Shown: positions 23,508-34,910 of the stretch, in pieces
How the letters are laid out: each line of letters starts with the position of its first letter
How positions within the stretch are numbered: the first letter of the stretch is position 1
From: Chondrilla cf. caribensis
Taxonomy: Eukaryota > Porifera > Demospongiae > Chondrillida > Chondrillidae
NCBI GenBank assembly: GCA_964020155.1
Contig: OZ026550.1
Coordinates: 3,648,852 to 3,712,851, forward strand
DNA: 64,000 nt
Direction: 5' to 3'
Translations under genes and position numbers: made by a program
The notes under the pieces: model-generated
Database searches by the model: none
What the model saw: only the letters and a program-made list of their open reading frames with translations
What the model was told of the DNA's origin: nothing

Positions 23508-23780
23508 TATAACACTGCTACGTATGTACATGAACATAATAGATCTCAAAAATGGTACAAAAGTGAATATAAGTTATGTCTACAAAATATTCCATTGTAT
23601 CATAGGAATTGATGAAACTAATGTAAACTGTCACCTTAACATGAACAGATAGTTACAACTGAAACTAATGTAAACACTCCCCTACCCACACAACTACTAG
23701 CATTATCTACAAAAAACTACACTGCAACACACTATTCACAGGTATTATTTTTTAATGAGCATTATAGTGACTGTTCAAAA

Positions 23781-25610
23781 TCACACAGGGTTCTGTTGTA
23801 GCTGTAGGTCAATTCTGTTGAAAAATTTGCGATAAATTATCTTCTTAGTCAGATATCCCAACATTGTGACTACGATAGAGGCAATGATGGTTGTCATCAG
23901 CACCCCGCTGCTAAGAAGACTCTCAGCTACTAGGCCCTTCACACCCTTTGCAAACAAGTTGTTGATGTAGAGTAGAATACTGAAAGCAATTGTGTAAATG
24001 AGGAACAAGAAAGATAACCGCTTGCAATCAACCATATTGCTACAGACATGCTCACACTGCCTCCAGTTCTTACAATAATCCGCAGCAAACAGAAGCATGG
24101 CGATAAAAAGAATTGGCAGAGTAAAAGCAACAACCGTTGTTATAACCCGAATGATGGTGTAGAGGGGGTTGACAAAGAAATACAAAGCACAATGAAAGGC
24201 AAACACAGAAGTCATCTGAACACATGACGTGTAACCCAATATCATTACAATAAGCATTCTTTTTTGACTGAATGTTCTGGAACATAGTCTGCAAGAAATA
24301 AACAGGACCCATTGGATGTACCCAGAGATTTTTTTTGCTCTAAAGAAGTACATATAAGCTCCCAGTGTTGGATCCATGAACTGTGTGTCTTGCAAAGCAG
24401 CCTCTGTAGTGGAAGGGCCTCTCCAGTGTAATTTGTAATAATATCTAACACAACAAGCTAGCAAAGAGATGAAGAAAGAAAAAATGAATAAGGCCAATTG
24501 GACGTAGCCAGAGGTAGTCTGTGCTTTGAAGAAGTCCCTGTAAGCTCGCAGTGTTGAGTCAACATCTATGATGTGATCCATGTACTGAATTACAATGATA
24601 TATTGAAGTAAAAGTACTACAAACATACTCCAGGATACAATTGCAGTCGATATTAGTAAATATCTAGCCATGGTTGACTGTTTGAACTTATTCATCAGTG
24701 ACCCCCAGTAGATACTGATGAGCATGTGTGACAATACACCAGAAGCAATGAATATGAGTGAGGGCAAAAAATACACTGTGATTCGCTCATCTCTCAGTAA
24801 ACTCTTGGGATCCAAGTTCGTGTGCACTTCTGGTACTCCAAGTCTATAATTATCAGGCGTTTGTTGGAGATAGTGATTAATAATCTATTCAAAACAGAAA
24901 TCAGACAGAAAGAACATACGTACTATCATGTATATATATATATATATATAATATTATGTGATATAATATTTTTGTATCTTAATTCTGTATAATTATTACT
25001 ATGACATGCATACTTCCAATACATGGGTGATCAACACAGTACTTACTTCATATGAAAACTCTTCTATAATGTGGGAGATAGCTTCACTTTCCAGGGTTGT
25101 ACAAAACAACATTCTTTCCCAACACACACGATGAACACCTGTTCTGTTAAATATCCCTTCCATACGATGGTAGGTCAAAGGGATAATGGGAAAAGCAAGT
25201 CTGAATAAGGTAGGAGGATAAAAATTATAGAACAAGGGAAGCCTGTAGATGAAATACACTTTACATCTGTCCTTATCAGAAGGATCACAGCAGTAGTCTG
25301 AGTCTAAGAAGGTTTCATTCCCAACTCCATTACCACTGGGTCTCAAAAGGTTGGAGAAGGTACCATTTTCCCTCAAAGTGTTATAGTATACCGCAAGAAT
25401 GGCATAGTTCCTGATGTCGTTGGGAGAGTAAGTGAAGACTGATTCTCCATTGGCGGATGTTGTAGCTGCTTTTTGGATCCCACAATGGAAGCTCTGCCGT
25501 ACATCTACCACACTTTTCAGGCACCCCAACTCTTTACTACAGTCAGCCAGGGATTCACACAACTGAACGAGAGAACAAACAACTAAGATTGTTAAAATGA
25601 TGACGTTCAT
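23781..25610 (-). CDS. Signal-peptide plus multi-membrane-segment protein, copy B (extra segment)
   Basis: Exon 1 (25610-25047, 188 codons) starts MNVIILTILVVCSLVQL, a signal peptide, then CKSVVDVRQ-type cysteine sequence like gene A. It ends TATGAA before GTAAGT. Exon 2 probably runs from 24843 (after TTATAG) to TAG at 23781, an open frame of 354 codons. It has about eight hydrophobic segments: seven shared with A/A', plus one from an internal duplication (DSTLRAYRDFFKAQTTSGY near residue 90 and DPTLGAYMYFFRAKKISGY near 152). It ends DLQLQQNPV. The reading phases of the two exons do not fit the simplest GT-AG junction, so a short middle exon or a different splice site is needed. The topology suggests a surface receptor, channel or transporter, but no family motif is seen. 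This is the most intact B-type copy. Confidence 0.7.
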
Positions 25611-25639
25611 ACTAGCCAAAACTAGTGATTATTGACTCA

Positions 25640-25818
25640 GAGTAACTGTAACACAATTACAATTATCAACAAGTGTACAACTACGTATCAGAAGGAATTA
25701 TTATATGTGCAAGATAAATCCTACTTGGACCACCTTATCAATTATAAGGAGGTGATACATTACAACTACAAACTGTGAAATACCATACTAAGTACAAATA
25801 CTCTGAACCTCATACAAG

Positions 25819-25883
<65 letters not shown>

Positions 25884-26150
25884 TTAATGCACTCTCTCAC
25901 ACACACAGTGAAGAGGGCAGACAGTCAATGTCTATATTACAATAAATACAATCGCTGATTATATGAACACATAAAAGCACATAGCTCGTGATACATTATT
26001 ATAATATTTGGTAAAGCGGGTGATATCGCCGGGTGATATAATATTATATTTGGGATACCCAGTTCAAAGAATGGATATCACCGTGGTTGAGTGGTGGGCT
26101 GATTAAGATGGTTTCCACGCATTCCATGTAGTGGTCCCATCAAAAGATTA
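25640..26150. other. Upstream flank of gene B, non-coding
   Basis: 25640-25830 recurs at 55200-55380, and a CA run covers 25822-25880. A CGCCGGGTGATA motif at 26029 resembles the fold-back at 33931. Confidence 0.65.
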
Positions 26151-26239
26151 TTTTCAAACCGAGACAGAATAGCTAGATATCACCTATTTACGAGGAAGTA
26201 CGTTTAGCAGTAATTGAATACGAAATTAAAATACGTACC

Positions 26240-26410
26240 GAGGAGGAGCCGTGGAATCTATCAGGGAGTGTGAAATCTGCTGTGTTTGCAGTCATTCAAT
26301 AAAAGCTTCAGACTTAGCGTCTGTTACCAGTGTAGGAATGTACGTAGGGATTTACATGATTATGACATAAACAGATTGGCCCAGTCCAATTGTCTAAGAA
26401 AACAATTTGC
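26240..26410 (+). pseudogene. Cysteine-rich coding-like fragment upstream of the NHL gene
   Basis: Reads ESIRECEICCVCSHSIK. If shifted one frame downstream it reads CYQCRNVRRDLHDYDIN and NCLRKQFAKC. The paired cysteines look zinc-binding, and the position and strand would fit an N-terminal finger exon of the B-box/NHL gene at 28.4 kb. Two frames are needed, so it is decayed or unrelated. Confidence 0.25.
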
Positions 26411-26629
26411 AAAATGTACCTACTAGCCTCTACGAGATGGCTTGTACTATCCGAACAATGTTAAACATATTCACAGGGTTGTTAGAGTATCTATGCTTCC
26501 ACCACACGCACTCTTACGTAGTTTAGAGTATCTTTACTTCTACAGACCTACGTATATCCCGAACAAACCGACTCCTGATAGTTCAATGGATCAGGTAAAA
26601 AGAACGGACCCACCGGCCATATTAATAGA

Positions 26630-26686
26630 TGACGTCATCATTACGTCATCGATCGCATCAGCGCCGCATGACGTCATCATCACGTG
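26630..26686. promoter_or_regulatory. CRE and E-box cluster, left arm
   Basis: Two perfect TGACGTCA sites (26630-26637, 26669-26676) and CACGTG (26681-26686) inside the inverted repeat. Binding is inferred from motif identity only. Confidence 0.5.
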
Positions 26687-26754
26687 ATCGGCGGCGTGTC
26701 GTTACAAAATGGCCGACGATCAATTGTGTGCATAATAATAATATTGTGAGTATA

Positions 26755-26827
26755 TATGTGTGTGCGTGTGTTTGTGTTTGTGTGTGTGTGTGTATGTGTG
26801 TGTGTGTGTTTGTGTTTGTGTGTGTGT

Positions 26828-26878
<51 letters not shown>

Positions 26879-26969
26879 TGTGTTTGGATGTTTGTTTGTG
26901 TGTGCATGTGTTTGTCTTTGCATGCTTGTTTGTTTTTGTGTGTCTGTGTTTGTATGTTTGTGTGTGTGT

Positions 26970-27024
<55 letters not shown>

Positions 27025-27200
27025 TGTGTTTGGATGTTTGTTTGTGTGTGCATGTGTTTGTCTTTGCATGCTTGTTTGTTTTTGTGTGTCTGTGTTTGTA
27101 TGTTTGTGTGTGTGTTTGTATGTTTTTTGTGTTTGTATGTTTGTTTGTGTGCATTGTGTTTGTATGTTTATTTGTGTGTTTGTATGTGTGTATGCGTGTA

Positions 27201-27249
<49 letters not shown>

Positions 27250-27250
27250 T
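26755..27250. repeat. TG-rich array with a duplicated 145-bp block
   Basis: The segment GGATGTTTGTTTGTGTGTGC and its surroundings at 26886 recur at 27031, so a block was tandemly duplicated inside the TG array. Confidence 0.9.
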
Positions 27251-27254
27251 GGGA

Positions 27255-27895
27255 ATTGCATCTAGAATATTATGCATAATTATAATTGTGCCAAACGTAC
27301 ACACCGATCATACAGAATGTGGACAATTATAATAAGTGTACATTGCATACAAACATGGTAGGATTTAATATACCTGTTGATGTGCATGTGCTAGTACCAC
27401 AACAATTTATAGAGTATAGATGCATGAACTGATAAAAACACAATGATTTAAGTTCATCATAGTACTCATTACAAATATTGCTGAGAAACTATAATAATAT
27501 ACATATCCATGACCTTTTTTCTTTACTCCTGCATGTCAATTCAGATCAATAATTACATTCACACACACAAATGTACGCCACTACACATAAACACACAAAA
27601 ACAATGCAACTATTCACACTAAAATTGAAAGAATTACACAGATCATACAGAAGTTCTTTATAGAACTCTACAAATTTGGAAACTGCAGACAGTGCTTAAA
27701 CATGCCTGACAGGTACATATGTAAGTATGAATGTATAATAGGTAAGCCATACATACATAGTATACATATGTACATGTCAAACATGCATATTCACTGTTTC
27801 GACCTACTTGGGTCTCATCAGTGCAGTGTACCTTTACAAAAGAAATTAGGGAAAACAGAATTTCAAGCATTTGAAATCTGTGTCCAATTATGTAT
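27255..27895. other. Unique core of the inverted-repeat element
   Basis: AT-rich, no open frame of note, no second copy in the window. Confidence 0.5.
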
Positions 27896-27899
27896 GCAG

Positions 27900-28260
27900 T
27901 GGTACACACACACACACATGCATAAACACATAAAAAAACACAAACACACAAACGAACACAATGACTCAAAAACAAGCACATGTACATGTATACAAACACA
28001 CAAACGAACAAACACAATGACTCAAAAACAAACACATGCATACAAACACACACACACGCAAACACAATGACTCAAAAATAAGCACATGCACACATACAAA
28101 CATATACACATGCACACACACAATTAAACAAACATACAAGCACAAACACATGCACACAAACAAACATACTAACACATATACACACACATATACACACAAA
28201 CACACACAAACATGTAAACACAACACACACAAACACAAACACACGCACACACATATATAC
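27900..28260. repeat. CA-rich array, mirror of the left TG array
   Basis: Units such as CACAATGACTCAAAAACAAG recur at 27957, 28013 and 28065. Confidence 0.88.
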
Positions 28261-28324
28261 TCATAATATTATTATTATGCACACAATTGATCGTCGGCCA
28301 TTTTGTAACGACACGCCCGCCGAT

Positions 28325-28381
28325 CACGTGATGATGACGTCATGCGGCGCTGATGCGATCAATGACGTAGTGATGACGTCA
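28325..28381. promoter_or_regulatory. CRE and E-box cluster, right arm
   Basis: CACGTG (28325-28330) and TGACGTCA (28335-28342, 28374-28381), the mirror of the left arm and within 60 bases of the NHL coding sequence. Confidence 0.5.
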
Positions 28382-28427
28382 TCTATTAATATGGCCGGTG
28401 GGTCCGTTCTTTTTACCTGATCCGAAA

Positions 28428-29915
28428 GAATGTACAAGCATAGATAGTGTGTACTTCTACGGTTCGAGCTTAAATTCTAAGCAAAAAATACATCGATCAT
28501 CGCATTGTGAAGAAGTTTTAGACGTGTCTGAGAATAATTCACAAAGTATTTCATCGGCTAAGAGAAGAAACGTTGTTGCGCGCCAGTCTGAAGAAGTTAC
28601 CTTTTTCTGTCTTGGCGAACACACATCTCCACAGTCGGCTGTCGTGTACTGCTGGAATTGTTCAGGTCCACTCTGCGATGATTGCTACGGTGGACATCAA
28701 ACTCTAGCCTGCCTGAAGAAACACGAAATCACTTCCTTGGAAGTAGCGCGGAGGGGAGGGATCCCTGATCCTCGCAATTGCGTCGTGGAAGGATTAACAT
28801 TGGCAAACAAGACAGTACAGTGTCGCCCGTGGGCTACTATTCCACTAAACTTTATTGTGGTCACTCTAGACAATAGAAATAGTCTTTGTGTACGGGGAGG
28901 AGAGGATGTGAAAGCAGTCCTCACTCCAACTACATGTGGAGTTCCAGTGTCGGGTCAAGTGGAGGACAAAGGAGATGGTACATACCGGGTGGAGTTCAAG
29001 TGTGTTCCCGCTGACAAAGGTTAACTTGTTGTGACTGTTAATGATGTTCACGTCAAGGGTACTCCGCTCGAGGTGATTGTTTGCTATCCAAGCGGTATTA
29101 TAAGGGAAATCCAAGACCACAATATCAAGAGGAGATTTGGAGCACTATCATTCACGACGAGTGGAATGTTGTTTGCTGCAGATAGCAAGAAAAATGAAAT
29201 CTGCATTTTCGATACTACCGGTAGCATTTTGAGGACTGTTGAACTTGGGAGAGATGTTGCCAGCGAAGAATGTAATTTTACTGGTATCGTTGAACTACAA
29301 AATGGCCACATTGCAGTCAGCATTCCTAGTGACGACCGTGTCAACATCTACACTCCTAGGGGAGACTTCATCAAGTCCTTACAATATCGCCCTGACGAAG
29401 ATGGTGAAATTGAAGAATTTGAATCGTATGTTCTGGATTACCCTACCGGAGTAGCTGTTAATAGGGTAGGGGAGATGTTTATTTCAGAGTATTTTGGTCA
29501 CAGAGTATCGGTTTATCATAAAAATGGAGGGTTTCTGTATTCATTCGGATCACAAGGCTCAGAGCCTGGGGAATTCGAGTGTCCTGATCGTATTTGTATA
29601 TCTCAAAACGGTTTGGTGTATGTTTCTGACATTGACAATGATCGCATTCAAGTCTTTCGCCAAGGTGGTCACTTTGTTCAGACGTTTGGGGAAGAAACAT
29701 TAGACACTCCAACTGGTCTAGCATTAGCAGGGAATGATGACCACATAGTAGTAGCTTCGGAAAATGGTAACAAGCTGTCTGTATTTTCAACAAGTGGTGA
29801 ATGTGTCCACGAGATAAGAGATAAAAATCTGCAAAGTCCTTCATCACTTGCAATTGATAGCAATGGCTTTATTTTTGTAACTGTATGTGATAAGGACAAA
29901 ATTGTCAAACTTTGA
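28428..29915 (+). pseudogene. B-box, filamin and NHL-repeat (TRIM2/3/71-type) gene with an in-frame stop
   Basis: The frame reads KECTSIDSVYF, a linker, then a B-box zinc finger (CLGEH, CWNC, CDDC, H, H; about 28605-28727). It continues into a filamin-type immunoglobulin repeat (ended by DGTYRVEFKC) and six NHL repeats (PTGVAVNRVGEMFISEYFGH and similar) to TGA at 29915. TAA at 29022-29024 interrupts the filamin repeat in frame. Family members have a glutamate or similar residue there, so GAA to TAA is the simple explanation. No ATG occurs in frame before the B-box, and upstream lies the inverted-repeat element, so the N-terminal exon (often a RING finger) is missing or farther upstream. NHL proteins of this type bind RNA or partner proteins and often act as ubiquitin ligases. 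With stop read-through absent, this copy should be inactive, though translation from an internal start could give an NHL-only protein. Confidence 0.7.
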
Positions 29916-29939
29916 CATGCAACAGGATTTCTAGCAAAA

Positions 29940-30146
29940 TATTTGGATGTATAAATTGATTTACACATTTACACTATTTTACTATATGTAATTTTGATTA
30001 TTGAATTTTGGTTATATTATATTTAATTTAGTTAAATTTAATCATGCATAATATTATTCATGAATAATAATTTCAATTACTGGTACCAATGTACTGATTA
30101 TTTGTTTGACTGTATACAAACCTTATGGGTTTATTATTACACGTGT

Positions 30147-30180
<34 letters not shown>

Positions 30181-30930
30181 ACGTGTGTGTGTGCGTGTGT
30201 GTGTGTGTGTTTGTATGACATCATGTGCATGTACATTTGGGGTATGTGTTTAATTGTTCATTGAATATTTATGAAATGAGTAATTATTATTCAAGTGTGT
30301 ACTTGCAATGTTTCGATCAGTGTATTGGCATGGATCTATTTTTATGAGTTCAACACATATAATATCAGCAGATAAACATAACAATGAGATCACTATATTG
30401 AATATTTTGTCTGTTTAGTGCTGCAATAATTTCCATAATTGCAGCACTACATGGACAAAAAGGATCTTATAGCTACTCAACAATGCTCTGATCCACAGAT
30501 GTATGCCATTCTTTTGAGTTGATATACATATATTCTAATTTACGTGACACACATTGATATATCTGCAATGGTTAATTTAAAATATATAGTATTATATTAG
30601 TTCTATTGAATAATTTCATCAATTTTCATATGATTAAATGTACAATATATACAATTATATTTTTCATTGTAATTACATCCTAAATTAAAAATCATTATAT
30701 ATTGTGCATCACGTTTAATTCACCATCAGATGTTTTACTATGAAGCAAGGGCTAAATATTGCAGAATGCAATGTACGAAATACTGTAAGAACAATACAAA
30801 AGACATATCAAAAATTGTATTTCTACCGTATTACAAGGTCCTATATTAACAAATTATATAAATGATCAATAAATGATGTTAATAATTCTCTTCTTAATAT
30901 TAAATTTCAATTTAGTCTTTTGTATTGATA
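29940..30930. other. AT-rich intergenic with TG run
   Basis: TG/CG array at 30144-30210. The whole stretch is duplicated at 47680-48720. A short inverted GTGCTGCAATAATT / AATTGCAGCAC pair lies near 30420-30448. No gene seen. Confidence 0.65.
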
Positions 30931-30938
30931 ATAATTTG

Positions 30939-32010
30939 TTATTTGAAGACATAGCAGGCTACTCCTTCAGACTTGTAGCCATGCTTGCCGACTACACCTG
31001 GCACACTTGTCCCAATGTCGTGAATGTTTGTAGTGTAGAAATGATCTTGACCTTGCGCTCTCCAGTAGCGGTAGAGGGGTACTGTGTGTGGCACTTGGGT
31101 TTTGTAGCAGTAGGCGACAATACCTTCAGCACGATATCCGTGGTGGCCGACATGTCCAGGATAGGTCACTCCAATTTCGTTTGGGTTTGTTGTGTAGAAG
31201 TGGTCCTTGCCATTCCAGTATCTGTAAAATGGTGCTGTGCCAGGAACCGGTGTGTTGTGCATAATGCAGGCCACTCCTTCCAATATCCATCCATATTTAC
31301 CACACCCCTTTTCACCAAAGTTGGCATTGTAGAAGTGGTCAGTTATCCCTGGATGCCAGTATTTGAAGATGCTAACAAACCTAGCATCCACCAGTGCATT
31401 ACCTGTGTGCCATGACGAGAAGCATGTTGTAAAGTGTGTGAAAGCCACCCCAAGGTGATAGCCATGATTGGATGAATTAAATACAAAATACCCCTGTAAA
31501 CTTAAGAAAATTAAACCTGTCAGAGTACTGTTGAACTGAATGCAGGTAAAACATCTTCATTCCAACAATATGTTATTATAGATATCTACCAGGTACATTG
31601 AATTGCTTATAATAGCATTAATTTTGCATATTGATTAGTTTGGCTGATATTTCAAACGACAATTTTAATGAAGGTAATTTTATGCCATGCAGTTTACATT
31701 CTATTTGCAGTAAATTGTGAGAAGTCCAGCACACGTACAGTCACTATGTATCACATTCGGAATGTTACCACATGAAGTTGTTATGTCGGGAAGGACGCTT
31801 TGTAGCAGACACTAATGTCAAGCCAGAATGTCCCAGATGATTCAAGACATTCGGCAACTCTGTTGCATGAATGCTCTTAGAAATAGCAGTTAGCCATTAG
31901 GAGTCATTATCATTCAACTCAACAGTCATTAAAATCAAGCAACACTCATAATATTATAATATTATTGTCTAACCGGTGAGCATCAAGACAAGCACTACTG
32001 CAACCCTCAT
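30939..32010 (-). CDS. Secreted DHFYTTN-repeat protein (DUF5648-like)
   Basis: The main exon (31493-30939) carries three repeats of one motif: YWHPGITDHFYNANFGE, YRYWNGKDHFYTTNPNEIG and YRYWRAQGQDHFYTTNIHD, each followed by a glycine/tyrosine block and an EG(V/I)xxY strand. This is the DUF5648 pattern found in secreted proteins of fungi, bacteria and some animals; its function is unknown. A short upstream exon (32010-31974) starts MRVAVVLVLMLTG, a signal peptide. The phases of the two exons do not join by the simplest splice, so another small exon may lie between (31500-31970). The main exon is open from GGGTAT after a TTTACAG acceptor to TAA. It lies tail-to-tail with the NHL gene and was duplicated with it. 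Confidence 0.72.
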
Positions 32011-33168
32011 CTTCTTCGGATGTAAGTGTAGATTCTTACAAATGGAATTCAATTGCCTTCCAAGAGAAGTATAAACTTAAGTCCTTTTCTAAATCCTCTT
32101 GCGAAGATACTGTAACAGTTGTAATTTGTAGAATTGGTGCTGCAATTGCTGGGCTTCTTTTATATCCCCAATCATTGGTTGTGTACCAGTAACATGAGCA
32201 GGAAAGTTAATTATAGTCAATAATTATTAATGATGATGGGTGTGATATCATGGGATATTTCAACTTGAAATTATACAAGTATATCCTGCCTATATAATCC
32301 AAGCAACCTTTTCCTCTGTTAAATCATAATTATACTGATTTTGTTTAGATTATAATTTCCCTTGTCCGGTAGAGCTCATAGTAAAGAGAGAATATAGTAG
32401 CTGGAGCATAGAGTTTAGAGATATATACAAGAACAAGCCTTTACATGTACAAGTATAGTAATTTAGTCTGAGGAAATAATTATATTGTGTACCATGTTTC
32501 ACGAAATGCTTTGTTGGAGTTCCCATATCTAAACTCTACCTTTATCAATTTTAAGTGCACTATAAACGCTGCATATAATAATAATATAATATCATATTCA
32601 TTATTATTATACACACGTGAGCAGATCTGAAAAAGGGTCATCTTATGCACTTTCGTGTATTTGCGTTTTTTCACATCATTTGAATGCTCCATCACGGAGT
32701 ATTACGATGCCGGTTTCGGAATTGCGATAGCGCATTTCGTTCACGAGATATACTGAGTTTTATTGCCATGCATAGAAGCTTTGGTGCGTGCGAACGAGCT
32801 ACTTCCGGTAGCCTATTATTTCTTCTATTTGGAGCATTAGTTTCATTGCGAACGAATATTCGGTTGCGCGCCTTATCAGCGGCAAGGCGCGAAAATATAT
32901 CGGCCGTGTAGAAAAATGGCGTATTACCGCTAGGTGCAAAACGAACTATATCTTAAAAAAGCAACATCGTATAGTCACGACGTTTACAGAGAACATTCTA
33001 CTAAAGCTTAAGATAATATTTATCGAAAAAACGCGGATTCGATAAAATTTACACGAAAACATCTTTGATCCGTATCAAGGTTTACGAAAACAACCAAAGA
33101 TGTCCCTTTTCTCAGATCCGCTCACATATAGATGAGAAAAATAAAAAGAAAAAGGAAAATACAAGAGA

Positions 33169-33495
33169 TCAAACACCACAACACCCCGAGACAGATACAG
33201 CATTAAAATTTTGGATGCACGCACTGATTTGTTGACATAACTTTAAATAAGACAATGGGTCACTTGATATCAGGCTTGCACGTTTTGCGAGATCATGAAT
33301 GAAATCAAGAGCGTCTGAACCGAATGATCCTGTTGATTCAAATGCAATTGGTTGAAAATGATGGTTGTTCAATAACTCATTATACAGGTTGCGTTTCTTA
33401 GAGGCAGCCACGTTTGCAACGGATCCAGCTTCACGTGAGGCCATTGTGATGTTGGATGGAGCATACGAATCCCAACAAATCACATCCCACAACAA
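33169..33495 (-). pseudogene. 3' end of a retroelement polyprotein
   Basis: The frame reads SYAPSNITMASREAGSVAN, then FQPIAFESTGSFGSDALDF, then QISACIQNFNAVSVSG. This order (a VAVETLGVWG-like block, FxxDL, QRxSVAIQRxNA) is the usual tail after the reverse transcriptase in several metazoan retroelements. The polymerase itself is absent. Confidence 0.55.
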
Positions 33496-33716
33496 GGCTC
33501 AACCCTTAGTCCAATTAAGGGGTGACAGTTATACCATCTGGTCTCTTGCCATCTAAGCGACACAGTCCCTGTGGTTCCAAGATGGAGGGCATATTGACAC
33601 TAGACAAGGCTTGAAAATGATATCATTGAGTGCTGCATGCCATATTCTTCCCTTCCATCTTCTACAACTCAAGCCATGCACTCCGGACTCATATTATATG
33701 AATATGAATATGTAGT

Positions 33717-33826
33717 AGTTATCACCCAATTACGAGGATGGTAGCCGTAATAGAATGCGAGACCGAGGCGAAGCCGAGGTCGAGTAATTCTATTAGGCTA
33801 CCATCCGAGTAATTGGGTAATAACTA
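33717..33826. repeat. 110-bp fold-back
   Basis: TAGTTATCACCCAATTAC at the left mirrors GTAATTGGGTAATAACTA at the right, and the next inner block GGATGGTAGCC mirrors GGCTACCATCC. Confidence 0.85.
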
Positions 33827-33930
33827 ATTTGTCTTCCGTTTGAGATCATTTTGGTATAGTGTTAATGATATTCATTGATGCCGACACAATTGAATGTGTA
33901 GAAACTATATTAATTAGACTGTCAATTAGT

Positions 33931-33995
33931 TATCGCCGGGTGATAAATTCGCCTGAAGTCCTAGGACAGGTTAGCATATTTATCACCCGGCGATA
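33931..33995. repeat. Fold-back with perfect 18-bp arms
   Basis: TATCGCCGGGTGATAAAT and its exact inverse, separated by 29 bases. Confidence 0.88.
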
Positions 33996-34044
33996 TCGCT
34001 CAGTTACCATGGTAACGGAAGACAAATATACATATCTCCATGTC

Positions 34045-34161
34045 ACAATCATCTCAGCTACAATGTTTCCTGTACCCTACATGTCTTCAGAACATCTGGT
34101 TAAACTGCTTGCACAATTACAAGCACTGAAACATCTCTACAAGATATCGCTAAATCCTTGA
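34045..34161 (+). pseudogene. Coding-like fragment ending SSEHLVKLLAQLQALKHLY
   Basis: The frame FPVPYMSSEHLVKLLAQLQ is amphipathic and recurs in R2 (36150) and R3 (50360). There TAG follows HLY directly, and R2 has lost one base. It looks like the C-terminal exon of some gene carried along in the unit; family unknown. Confidence 0.3.
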
Positions 34162-34910
34162 GAAGGATGTAATATAGAATGGTGTATTCTTTTCCATATA
34201 AAATCACAGGAGTAAAATGCAGCCTTCCACCCTTGATTATATATGCAATCCTTGTGTATCCTATATTAAATTTTGTTTGGATTATAAAATATCAACTGAT
34301 TTATTACACATTTTGAAGAGACTGAGCATATTTTCGGCTGGCTGGCACATGCAATGAAACATGTAGATGTTTTGTAGATGGAATAATGAAATCAAGTCAT
34401 CTTATATTGAGCATATTTAAAAATTGATGTTCATCTATTTGTATCCTGGTTGAGGGGAGGATCAAAGAGAAATCTGTGCGTACATAAGCCACGTAGCACA
34501 GGTCACCAGACAGGTTTCATTGTTGGAGTTAATTGCGTGAGAACAAGGCAGGAAATTAGTAAACACATTTCTATTGCATATAAAATGTTGTATTGAACTA
34601 TGTGCATATTTGCTGTATAAATAGACTATCATTCACCACCCCAGGATATAACTATTACATATAGCACATAATTACAACGTTACATCAATGTTATCTTTGG
34701 CCATGGAGTTTAGATATGTTACCTATACATTGTACTATGGACCATCTTTCATTGCCACAATGATTGTATAGTTATTTTGGTTCCATGGCAGTAAGATCAA
34801 AAAGACATATGTAATTGGATTACCAACAATATTACGGATTACCGATCTGCAAAATTACTGAGGATCTACCAACTGCCATTGAGGTATAAAGTGTACAAAT
34901 ACACGTGTAC

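Larger units (their letters stand above)
26588..28427. mobile_element. 1.84-kb inverted-repeat element with GGATCAGG termini
   Basis: The outer 175 bases at each end are inverted repeats with only about four differences. They start GGATCAGGTAAAAAGAACGG, the termini of the MITEs at 2689 and 4782. The interior is itself mirror-like: TG-rich on the left (26755-27250), CA-rich on the right (27900-28260), around a unique core. No transposase is seen. The right terminus abuts the first NHL-gene coding sequence. Confidence 0.85.
15838..32600. repeat. Segmental duplication, copy 1
   Basis: From the block ACACATACAACCGCTTGTGA onward this region is matched in order by 37272-50340: the flank of gene A, gene A, its upstream DNA, the flank of B, part of B, the NHL 3' half, the DUF5648-like gene and DNA beyond. 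Copy 1 has inserts not in copy 2 (21910-22385, 22667-23507, and about 32610-34030 at its edge). Copy 2 lacks 24660-29022. Confidence 0.85.
32610..34030. mobile_element. Insert of mobile DNA at the edge of copy 1
   Basis: The corresponding point in copy 2 (about 50320-50345) lacks this 1.4 kb. It contains a decayed retroelement coding end (33169-33495) and two fold-backs (33717-33826, 33931-33995). The outer TTTGTCTTCCGT and ACGGAAGACAAAT (33829, 34015) are inverted. Confidence 0.6.

Noticed and set aside
26629..27332. Long open frames of alternating Cys/Val or His/Thr here and at 8572-9129, 35699-36080, 54433-55172, 55286-55680, 57428-57917 and 60114-60682
   Set aside because: They are translations of TG/CA microsatellites, open in several frames on both strands. 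They have no protein-like composition outside the repeat.
28398..28427. Start of the NHL gene at 28398
   Set aside because: The codon is GTG and the first residues are encoded by the mobile-element terminus. There is no in-frame ATG, so this is not a credible start.
30873..31415. 180-codon plus-strand frame
   Set aside because: It is antisense to the DHFYTTN-repeat protein, whose three-fold repeat structure identifies the real strand.
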